In this document: piece after piece, positions 1-8,158 of the stretch
Numbering within the stretch: the stretch's first letter is position 1
How the letters are laid out: each line of letters begins with the position of its first letter
Source: Gloeopeniophorella convolvens
Lineage: Eukaryota; Basidiomycota; Agaricomycetes; Russulales
Direction of reading: 5' to 3'
NCBI GenBank assembly: GCA_022496205.1
Contig: WTXD01000313.1
Span: 1-12,692, forward strand
DNA length: 12,692 nt
Translations under genes and position numbers: made by a program
The notes under the pieces: model-generated
What the model was told of the DNA's origin: nothing
Seen by the model: only the letters and a program-made list of their open reading frames with translations
The model's database searches: none

Positions 1-767
1 CTCGGCCCTCCAGTTGTTCGTTCCGATGGGTGTCTTGGACCAATCGCTTCTTTCCCTAGCGTCTTCTCTGAGAGCTCATCTCGTAATCTGGATCTTTCGC
101 AGAATTCGAAAACAGTTCGTTTAGCTCTACGCCTATCTCCGAGGACGTCGATCGAAGGTAATAGTCATGCTCAGCTACGCCTGTGTCATCACCTTCCAGG
201 TCTAATAAGCACGATTCTTAACCCATGCGCCTTCTCCCTCTGCGGTCGCGCGTTGCCGATTCTTAAGCGACGCGGGGAACTGCTTCCAAGATCAATCTCC
301 GATTGCTATGGTTCGACACGTTGAACAGCGGACCGACCAATGAACGATCTCTTCTGCGATTGGTGATGGGACATAGGCCCTGCGCCAGCCCGGATATTGC
401 TCGGATAGTACCGTTTTATTATCCTCTGGCCGGTAATCATCACATCAATACCGTTCATTCACAGCATCAATACAAGGAGTGATTATCAGGTAGTATATCT
501 GAGTCTGTATCTGCTGAGTGCCAGCGATTGTCCCATCAAGGGAATGAGCAAAGAAATCAGACTAAGTGTATGTGTTGCTTAACCGCAGAAATCGATGTCA
601 TCCTACGAGATTGTTGAGATGCTCAGCGCTCGGGATGGACGTTGAGACGTCCGGTGGCAATAGTACAGTGCATGCCTGAGAATGTGGGGGTGGTTTTGTC
701 ACGGACACGGACCAGCGAGAGGGAGCGAGAAGGAGCGCAGAAACGTTACGTATGAACTGCCATTCTG
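1..767. other. Gene-free stretch
   Basis: No convincing coding region, RNA gene or repeat is visible on either strand. All six frames are broken by frequent stops, and no protein-like stretch or intron-flanked exon could be pieced together. It reads as ordinary fungal intergenic DNA or strongly decayed sequence. Confidence 0.6.
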
Positions 768-1085
768 TCAACCGGGTTGAAGGGTAGAGGATCGTCGTGG
801 GGGCTTCGTACCATACTCTATCTTGCGCTCATGCTTTACCTTGGACACATGCTTTATGTTGTGCTGAGGCTTTGTCTTGTGCTTCGCATGTGGACCACTG
901 CGATGTTGCTCGCGTGGCTTGCAAGGCTTACATGGCTTGGGTCGCTTGCGCTTGAAGACTTTGCGGTGCTTGAGCATGAACAACAGCACAACCGCCAGGG
1001 CCTGCAGGCGGTGATGGTGCGGCGTTCTCAGCGTGGACCCTCGCCTTGCGGGCCGTGCAAGCTCAGCAGAAGACGGGACAATCAT
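768..1085 (-). other. Open frame rich in Lys and His, probably not a gene
   Basis: The minus strand is open for 105 codons. Its reading has a short hydrophobic run (LQALAVVLLFML) followed by a very basic tail with Lys at short, fairly regular spacing, including KPCKPCKP. The basic part comes from a degenerate 9-base periodicity on the plus strand (repeated GCTT-containing units, about 830-965). I recognise no family. There is no clear promoter or splice structure, and the opposite strand is open over the same span, which is what a low-complexity repeat would give. It could be a small cationic secreted peptide, but I regard it as unproven. Confidence 0.15.
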
Positions 1086-1096
1086 ATAGCTCGGAA

Positions 1097-1118
1097 GGGA
1101 GGGGGAGGGGGGGGGGGG
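1097..1118 (+). repeat. G-rich tract, possible G-quadruplex
   Basis: The plus strand reads G3-A-G5-A-G12 without interruption. Three G-runs separated by single A residues, the last long enough to supply two or more G-tracts, meet the usual sequence pattern for an intramolecular G-quadruplex. It lies in gene-free DNA, so no gene can be assigned to it. Confidence 0.5.
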
Positions 1119-1145
1119 CGCAAAGTGCTTGCTGGCGGGGTTTAG

Positions 1146-2825
1146 GGACTGTACGGGTTAAGAGAGAGCTCGAAAACTGGGCTGGGTGGTGAAGATCCTC
1201 GGTGCGCAATGGTGCGCTTTTATGCGCCTCGAGTTCCCTTCTGACCCCTGGTGTAGTTTTGGCACCCGGGGCTCGTCGCCTGAACTCTCGCAAGCCCTAG
1301 CTCGCTGGTCATCTGGCACCTGCTGCACGCTAGCTGACCGCTATGCGGTGGCACCATGTACTGCACATGCTATACAGACCCGCTGTTGGTTGGTACTGAC
1401 CACTACGCTACGCGGCGCCGTCCTACCCCTGTAATGGAGTGAAGCTGTTGTGCCCTGCACATGGTAACGCCTTGCAGAGCCAGTTGTCCTTGCAGATGAC
1501 TACGTACATGGCACACCAAAAGACACAAAAAAAAGATAAATTCCCTGGAAAATGGAATATTTGGAACGCAGTATTATTGTCGACAACTCGTTCTGTTGAA
1601 TGTAGGGTCGATTCTCGAAAAACGCGCAGCGTTTGCGCATCGTAAGTACACCACTTTTATACTACTTAGAGTCCATAATAAAACCGTATTGATTGGCTGC
1701 CGCGCACGCTTGAAACCACGCGCGCACGACACCGACTTTCCGAGCGAGTTCGGGGAGAGCTCGCGCACACGCGCTGCGCGCGCGATCCGATCGCAACACG
1801 TTCGAGGTGCCTGCACTGGATGACTGAGTGAAAACGGCTGCAGACGTTGGCTCTTGCGTGGGTTCGTCGTCGGAGGCCGCGATGAGTCGATTGCGTCGCT
1901 TGCAGAGGGACGGGCGTCTATCATTATATCAACTGATACCTTGGTTCTCTCGCCGATCTTCCCCGAGCCAGAATCCGATTCCTTACCAATACTCCAGCAC
2001 TTGCACTTCCCGAGTACATGCTCCAAGCATCTTTGCCCAAGCCCTCAAGTAGGCTTACAATGAAACTGGTGTAAGAGCATATCCCACTCCGTCAAGAAAC
2101 TCGAGCGACCTCTGAAGTGCATCGTGCGGCTTTCGGAGATGCGCGCGCTCATGGAATCGGAACCACACGAGTAGCAGAACTCGGGTGTGATTTACCTCGG
2201 CCAGTGGTCCCCCGAAATTCTATGATTATCATCAGTAATGCTATGCAGTTCAAGTTTGAGAACAGACCATCACACAGCCATGGAGAGGTCGGGGCCCCTT
2301 CCGTAGCTCCAGCTACACAACGGGCTTACGTCGCCCCGACCACATCGGCAACACGTTGGCCACAGACACCTGAGGTTTTGCGTTAGTAGTAACGAGGAAA
2401 TCTGTTGCGCACTTCCCTCACCGCGACAGATAGCAGAGGATAGTAGGCGGCGGCGCTGGGGACAGCACGGTCCAACTTCGCTACCGATTCAATAGGATAC
2501 TAAGATGGAACAGACACTGTCATTCGTCCATGCGACGCCAGCGATTACAATACATAAGTATGAATAAACCAGCATCAGAGAGTGTATGATCCGGACGCCG
2601 CGCTCGCGCGCAAGTAGTATGCACAGTGAACGAGCGTGAGACACGAGCAGCGAGCAGAGACGAGGATTGGGTATTAATGCGGGCGCATGCGCGGGTAGAG
2701 ATAAATAGCTACAAGGGGGGGATTCGATCAATCTGGCCGAGACAAGAGAAGAGAGAAAGGGTAATAGAGCTACACGTTGTACGGAACCGAGGCGCGATTA
2801 GAGAACACGAGGCAGATGGGGGTGA
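1146..2825. other. Gene-free stretch
   Basis: No gene is recognised. The longest open frame here (minus strand, 1574-2026) has no recognisable domain and biased, unstructured composition. A short block at about 1698-1800 is much richer in CG and GCGC steps than its AT-richer surroundings. A TATA-like ATAAATA sits at about 2701, but no open frame follows it convincingly. No tRNA, rRNA or transposon end was seen. Confidence 0.5.
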
Positions 2826-2830
2826 AAGAG

Positions 2831-3009
2831 ATACACATATATAGATAGCGTGAAGGCTGGTATTTGCGTGAGTGTCCACCGCCGGTGGGGGCGGGCTGCT
2901 CGAGGCTTCTTGTTCTTGTGTATATATATATCAACTTGAAGGTGCATGCGCGGAAGCGAGAAGAGACGAGACGCAAGAAATGGGAGCTCCGACGGTATAT
3001 ATATAGTTG
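2831..3009 (-). terminator. Candidate 3' processing region of the HMG-box gene
   Basis: Downstream of the minus-strand HMG gene stop there are three separate alternating TA blocks, at about 2994-3006, 2921-2933 and 2831-2842. Each contains TATATA. In yeast, TATATA acts as an efficiency element for mRNA 3'-end formation, and the position just 3' of a stop codon fits that role. No AATAAA was seen. The assignment is an inference; the blocks could also be simple microsatellite sequence. Confidence 0.3.
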
Positions 3010-3056
3010 CTGGATGTTGTGCGTGGTGCAAGAATGCGGCGTGCGGCGTGCTCGTT

Positions 3057-4592
3057 TCAGAATTCGTTAATCATGTCGTTGAAGGAGAAGCCGGCGTCGA
3101 CGGGCACCGCGACGGGCGCCGGGATCGGGTGCGGCACCTGGAACGCCTCGGTGAACATGTGCTCCGGGATGTCGAACGAGAGCGGCGGCATCTCGGGCAC
3201 GGCGTAGGAGAGCCCCATGTCCGGCGCGATGTTGAAGCTCGCGAGGCCCTGCGAGTACGCGGCCATGTCCATGTCGAGCGGCCCGGGCGTGCTCTTGCTC
3301 GGCGCATCGTACATGCGCTGCGGCTGCGGAGCGTGCAGGGGAAGCGAGAAGTCCGAGGGCGCGGGAGAGCCGGAGTAGCTCGAGGACGGGTCAGAGTGCG
3401 ACGAGCTGGGGATGAACGAGTACGGGTCCATCGAGGCCGAGGGGAACGCGCTGTGGGAGTCAAACGCCGCCACGTTGTCAAGGGGCGAGATCGACAGCTC
3501 GTGTGGGGAGGCGCCGTTCGGGAGGGAGCCGAACATGGTGCCGAGGTCGAACGAGCCAGGGAAGGAGTTGTCCAAGTACGAGCCGTTGAACAGAGACGAG
3601 TTGATCTCGGGGAGCGGCGACGGCTCGCGCGGCATGTTGAACGGCTCAGTCCAGGAGCGGAACATCGCAGGCGCGGCACTGGATGGGCGACGAGGAAGGG
3701 TGTACCGGGGGAGGGCGAGGTGCTGGGGGACTGGGGGCGCGAAGGCTGCACGAACGGCAGAGCAGGGATGGCGATCGGGAACGCGTTCGGGAGTGGGACA
3801 GAAGAAGGCCGACGGGGGATGTTGAGAGGGGTCGCAGACCGCATGCGATCGAGACGCTTGACGGCGGCCGCGAGTTCCTCACCCTTCATGCCCTCGAGGA
3901 GAAGCTGCGCCACGTCTTCACAGCGCTGCTCGTCCTCTGCAGGCAGAAGTGCCTTGGGCTTCTTCTCCTTGTTCTTGTTGTGAACGGGGCGGAAGCGGTA
4001 GTCAGGGTACATCTGCTTGTGCTCAGCCTTTGCGTGCTTAGCCTTGATCTCCCAAACGCGCTTCTCCTCCAGAGGCAATGCGCGCCAGCAGTTTCCTAAA
4101 ATAGCGTGGGAATAAGTGTCCGCGGAATCAGAATGGTCTGATGATGCGATATTCACCAATGATCTTGGAGAGCGACCCGTGGTTCGTCTCAATCGACCCG
4201 GGGACGTGCTTTTGGCGAACAAAGTCGGCGCGGAAGAGCATGAATGCGTTCGGGGGACGCGGGATGTAGCCCTGCGAGCGACGCTTGCCAGGGGGGCAGC
4301 GCTTGCGCGTCGGTGGGGCGGGGTTCAAGGCCGGTGGGAAGAGCGTTGATGAGGGCGATGAAGGTTCCGAGTCAAGTCCGTCATTCTCGGGTTCCACGAA
4401 AGTTACGGGGGTTACGTTGGGGGCGAAGGTGACACCTTTTGGCGAGGTCTGAGGAATGGCGTAGTTGCCATGCTTGAGAGAGTTGACAGAGACTAGGCAG
4501 GTCTATGAGGACAGGGAGAACTGATGACATGATAAGAACATACGAAGGGCGAGCGATGAGCGTCTGCGACGCGAGTTGCGGACAGCTGGCAT
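3057..4592 (-). CDS. HMG-box (MATA_HMG-type) transcription factor, spliced, apparent 1-base frameshift
   Basis: Nuclear sequence-specific DNA-binding regulator of the fungal MATA_HMG/SOX-like class; relatives control mating, development or stress, but which role applies here cannot be read. Three coding exons fit: 4592-4544, 4492-4157 and 4095-3057. The introns are 4493-4543 (GTATGT...CCTAG, 51 bp) and 4096-4156 (GTGAAT...TTTAG, 61 bp), the second inside the box. The start at 4592 (MPAVRNSRRRRSS) splices in frame only to the acceptor at 4493. The HMG box spans about residues 93-166: IPRPPNAFMLFR, then NCWRALPLEEKRVWE after the intron, ending YRFRP. A basic patch (GKRR) precedes it. A conserved-looking helical segment (EDVAQLLLEGMKGEELAAAV) follows at about 188-207, then a Pro/Ser-rich tail ending SFNDMINEF. 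The frame changes near codon 258 at a five-G run (3707-3711). One added base would give a continuous 474-residue protein. Alternatively a weak 77-bp GT-AG intron (3723-3799) would give 448 residues. Confidence 0.85.
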
Positions 4593-4594
4593 GT

Positions 4595-4646
4595 CTGCAG
4601 ACGAGCATGAGGCCAGGCAAGAGAACAGCAGTCGAGGAGAACATAC
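4595..4646 (-). other. Leader (5' UTR) intron of the HMG-box gene
   Basis: Reading the minus strand, a canonical GTATGT donor (4646-4641) and a CTGCAG acceptor (ending 4595) enclose 52 bp, the size of this gene's other introns. The acceptor lies two bases before the ATG at 4592. The intron holds two ATGs (first bases 4644 and 4608), both out of frame with the main start. The exonic leader between the TATA box and this intron has none. Splicing would therefore remove two upstream starts. Confidence 0.6.
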
Positions 4647-4730
4647 CTAATCGAGCGAAACAAAAAATGAGGGAAGGGGGAGTGGGGGAGTGTAGGAAGC
4701 CGGGAACAAAAAGGCTTATTGTTGTGTTCC

Positions 4731-4736
4731 CTTATA
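4731..4736 (-). promoter_or_regulatory. TATA box of the HMG-box gene
   Basis: The minus strand reads GATATAAGG here. About 30 bases downstream begins a pyrimidine-rich tract (about 4700-4665), a usual setting for fungal transcription starts, followed by the leader intron and the ATG at 4592. Position and orientation fit a core promoter; transcription itself is not shown by sequence. Confidence 0.45.
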
Positions 4737-7217
4737 TCAGGAACGACTGTGGAGGGGAAGCGAGACCAGCTGAGAGGACCAGCGGAGAATAGCCTCGGAT
4801 CGCGCGCTCGGCCCGTCAACAAACTCATTTCACTCCTCGGCCTCCCCCCATCAATTCCCTCCCTTCTCCCATCTCCTCCCAATCCTGTGCCCTGCATCCA
4901 TCCCAGCTCTCTGATCTGCCCTGTTCGCCTCACCACAGCTCTGTTCAGGATGCACGCCCGACCAGCCCACCCGCGAACCTTAGTGCACCCACCGCCCGCT
5001 CTGGGAGCCTGGCGGACTTCGTGCTTCCCCTACTGCCTTTTCGGGACGTTAGTTTGTTCAAGGATGGGGCTCCCTTGTCTGGACCCTTATCCTTCCGCAC
5101 ACGCTTATGCGCTCATGTGCCCGCCCCAATGGACTTCCCTGCCCTTTCGATCAGAACAACACCCTCCACTTTCGTCTTTTCACAGCAGCCGACAGTCTTC
5201 GCCGCCGGGACCCGCTCTCCGTGCGACCCTGCTTCCCCCAACGCCTCCCTGCAGTTCACTGGGTGCAGCGGCGCTCGGGGGTGGACCCTGGTGGACATTA
5301 CGGAACGGGCTTGGCTTCTGCATAATGACATCCCGCGCGCACCATGTCCGCAGAGGTCCGCAGCCCGCCTCCTCCGAGATCCTGCCACGTTGACTGGCGG
5401 GCTGCATGTCAGCGTCCGCACGAGACCCCGTTCGATGTGTCATGCCTTTCGTGCGAGTACGTGGCCTTTAGGAGCTCCCCGGGCGAAAGACGTCCCAGGC
5501 GAGGCTTCCAAGCCCGGGCGTCCTCGTGCATTTTCCATTGGACGTTCTGCGACACTCTACGTCGTGTGGGAGCTCGTGAGCACCGCGCACGCGATGCATA
5601 GGACGCCTCGGGACCTGGCGCGGTGCCACGCCGCCCAATCAACGCCCGCCATTTGCGCCTTGGCGCCTGCTGTCTGATTCTCCGGAACCCCGCTGGTTGG
5701 GCACCCGGCCCTCCGCAGACGTCCCCCGCCCTATCCCCAGAGCGCGCCAGGCCCTTGCGTCCATTCCAGCACCCACAACTCCCTGCGCAACCATCACATC
5801 GTCGCCACCATGCATGCCGCAAATCCTAAGTCAACAAGCCTTGTATGTGTTTAGGCACGCCCTTGTACTTGGCCGCGCGCCAGCAGCCACAATCGATTAT
5901 AGTTCAGCTTCGCAGGACCTTTGTTCCCAAGAAAGCCCGCGATCCTAGTCCGCACAGAACTTTAATGCCCTGCGTTTCACCTCCTCGCTGGCTCGCGCTA
6001 TGGCGACGCGCCGATCTGGCTGAGCGGGGTGTACCTTCTGTAATGTACAAGGGAGACACGAGGATCCGGGGGATCTGTGTATCTGCCCCCAGATCGGACT
6101 TCGGTGCCTGTGTGCCCTCCGTCCGCGCTAAAGTTCGTCGCGCCCGTGATGCGCGTGGGTCGTTGAGTGTCTCTGCTCCCGCATCGGGTCTTTGGCAGCG
6201 ACAAGACGTCGCACTGCAAGCCGCGGTGGGGCCTTGCACTGCACCGGCACCAAGGTGGTAGACCGCTCGTGAATGAATGAGAGCCATGTCCAGATGATCT
6301 CGTCCCCGCGCTGCCCGCAAAAGCACCCGGGGGGGCTGGTGGATATCTAGATGACCTAGCCTGTGTGCAATCCAGCTAGCACAGCTGCGATCCACGTGCG
6401 TGCCAATCCTTCCCGCAAAAGCTGCGTTCGGCCGTCTGCCTCACTCTGCCTGTGCAGCTCACATTCACATGAACGTTTACTACTCGTGTAGAATATATGG
6501 TTCTCTTTGATCCTATCTATACCAAGCTGTTCTTATCACCGTAGCATGTTTGGTGCCACCAGGAGTTCCGGGATGGCCGCAGGACGTGATGTTGAATGCA
6601 CTGGGATAGCTCGCGCGCTCAATTGCCAGAGTTGATTAGAGGCTATACAGTAGGATCGCTGTGTGTGCCACTTTTGAGAGCTTCTTGTGATGACCCTGCG
6701 GCCTACAAGGGTCTGCGTGGTAGTGTGAGGTTGAACGGGCTCTGAGCAGTGCATTGAAGTTCTGAAGTGGCATGCTGTGACTGCGGCGCTGCCAGTGAGC
6801 GTGGGAATAGAACGGGCCGGCAGGCCCCGCCGCCTGTTCGGGCAGAATCGGTCGGCCTGCTCGGGCTTGCCTTTGACCTTGGACGTGACTGGCATCATGG
6901 TGCGTCTTTCCTGTGCTGTAGCGTTCATCAACGACATGCGGCTTTCTCTGCCTCTCTGAATCTCTCAAGGGGCTGTACATGCTCGCTCGCTGTACCAGAC
7001 AGGCTCCGGGCATCCAATATAACGCCACTTTGCTTACAACTGGGCGAGATTGAAGTCCAACAACTTTGGCGCACAAACTCGCTCTTGAAGGCGATGTCAC
7101 GCAAGTTCCTATACCTCTATCCCGGACTTCTCGGGGCTGATCATACCTGTAGTATTTCTGAGAAGCCGCCGCGGTAGCACGAACAAGCTGTTGCGGTATT
7201 CGGCTCCCAACGGTACT
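4737..7217. other. Long intergenic region upstream of the HMG-box gene
   Basis: About 2.5 kb with no gene I can support. Overlapping open frames of 200-220 codons occur on the plus strand (4719-5393, 5021-5677) and others on the minus strand (5904-6395, 6636-7247). They come from GC-rich, stop-poor sequence, overlap one another in different frames, and show only Pro/Ser/Arg-rich or unstructured composition. A strongly pyrimidine-rich plus-strand tract runs from about 4827 to 4890. Long upstream regions are common for developmental regulators, so part of this may be HMG-gene control sequence. Confidence 0.5.
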
Positions 7218-7482
7218 GCGACCCGCCCATGACATCACCGCCCGCATTGATTTGCGGTTGCGCCGTATTTCGCCAGAAGCACTGCTACCATGCTCGCTAC
7301 TGCTATCTATATCCCACGAGAATTCAATTCTGGATCTTCTTTGCCTCGTAGAGCAACTAGCTAGTCGACACGCCTCATCTGGACGCCGCAGGCCATTGAC
7401 TCACCAGGACTCGCCTTACGCGACCGGTGGTGGCCGGCGCTGGTTTGGCTATCCAAGCTCTCGCGCCGCCAAGGCGCCGCCG

Positions 7483-7512
7483 ATTGGTGGTGTTTAAAAT
7501 CGTTTATAAAAG
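7483..7512 (+). promoter_or_regulatory. CCAAT and TATA pair inside the unit-1-only segment
   Basis: An inverted CCAAT (ATTGG, 7483-7487) is followed by TATAAAAG (7505-7512). This spacing is acceptable for an RNA polymerase II core promoter on the plus strand. An open frame follows from the ATG at 7517 to 7777, but its reading shows no recognisable domain. The pair may influence the kinase-like gene about 650 bp downstream, or be a relic of the inserted sequence. Confidence 0.3.
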
Positions 7513-7745
7513 TACGATGGGCGCGAGAGTTCGAAGTCGCGTGGCGTCGCGCGCTGCGTTGGTAGGAATCGGGCAGCTGCTCGCGAACCCCAAGCCAGGT
7601 CAGTACTATAACTTACGAGCGGTACGCTCTCAGGAATCGGTCAGCCGACCATCCGCTCTGCTCAGGAATTTTCGGCGCGGGTGTCGCAGCTCGCCCGCGG
7701 CTGTGCTGGCCGTCGAGGGGCGTTGCATGCCTGGGACCCCTATAC

Positions 7746-7818
7746 CCCTGGCAGGGGAGGAGATAAAGGACGGCTAGCGGGTCTCCTGAATCCCAATTTT
7801 TTTCTCCCCCTGCCAGGG
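7746..7818. repeat. Inverted repeat, potential stem-loop
   Basis: CCCTGGCAGGGGAG (7746-7759) is the reverse complement of the sequence at 7804-7818 except for one extra C in the right arm. The loop is about 44 bases and ends in a run of seven T (7797-7803). The left arm is itself near-palindromic. The repeat lies within the unit-1-only segment and has no counterpart in unit 2. Confidence 0.5.
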
Positions 7819-8100
7819 TCGCACGCGTTCGCGTTGTCCACCCACCCTCGCCTGTTCACCTCACGCGAGGCGCAAGGTGGTCGATCCTTGTGGGCGCACT
7901 GAACAGCGGTAATTAACACCTAGAGCCACAAATTTTCAATATCGTACGCGGCACCCTCCACGACACAGTCCCGCTTGTAATCTATCCTGCAATCGCATCG
8001 ATTACCGGCGACTTGTGGCTGGTTGGCACGAACCGTGGCAATCTGCGTTGCGGTGTGTCCGGCTTGAAGCCAGCCACCAGAAGACACATCCACGGTCCCC

Positions 8101-8108
8101 ATAAATTT
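8101..8108 (+). promoter_or_regulatory. TATA-like element of kinase-like copy 1
   Basis: ATAAATTT lies 50-58 bases before the ATG at 8159. The equivalent position in unit 2 reads ATAGAATC, so the AT-rich core is weakened there. This fits, but does not prove, loss of promoter function in the decayed copy. Confidence 0.25.
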
Positions 8109-8158
8109 CCTCGCCAAAGCGCAAATATCTCACCAAATTTCTGCGTCTCCACAACACC

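Larger units (their letters stand above)
7406..7860. mobile_element. 455-bp segment present only in unit 1, possible insertion
   Basis: In unit 2 the shared sequence runs from GTGACTCACC directly into TTGCGCGAGGCGC. In unit 1 the same two flanks are separated by about 455 bp. TCACC occurs at both edges (7401-7405 and 7856-7860), as expected for a 5-bp target-site duplication. No terminal inverted repeats and no transposase are evident, so this would be a small non-autonomous element. A deletion of the segment from unit 2 between short TCACC direct repeats explains the data equally well. Confidence 0.4.

Noticed and set aside
2946..3983. 345-codon plus-strand open frame opposite the HMG gene
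   Set aside because: It is a shadow of the GC-rich coding strand: the reading is Arg/Gly/Val/His-rich without domain structure, while the minus strand gives clear HMG-box protein and canonical introns.
4719..5677. Overlapping 224- and 218-codon plus-strand frames
   Set aside because: They overlap in different frames, are Pro/Ser/Arg-rich, match no family I know, and have no supporting start or intron structure. They are best explained by C-rich, stop-poor DNA.
6536..7247. Minus-strand open frames of 133 and 203 codons, considered as a transposon remnant
   Set aside because: No transposase, reverse transcriptase or integrase motif could be seen, and both strands are open over part of the span.
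7529..7803. Possible RNA polymerase III unit (GTTCGAAGTC resembling a B box, T7 run at 7797-7803)
   Set aside because: The B-box match has several mismatches, no A box lies at the right distance, and no tRNA-like cloverleaf can be drawn.
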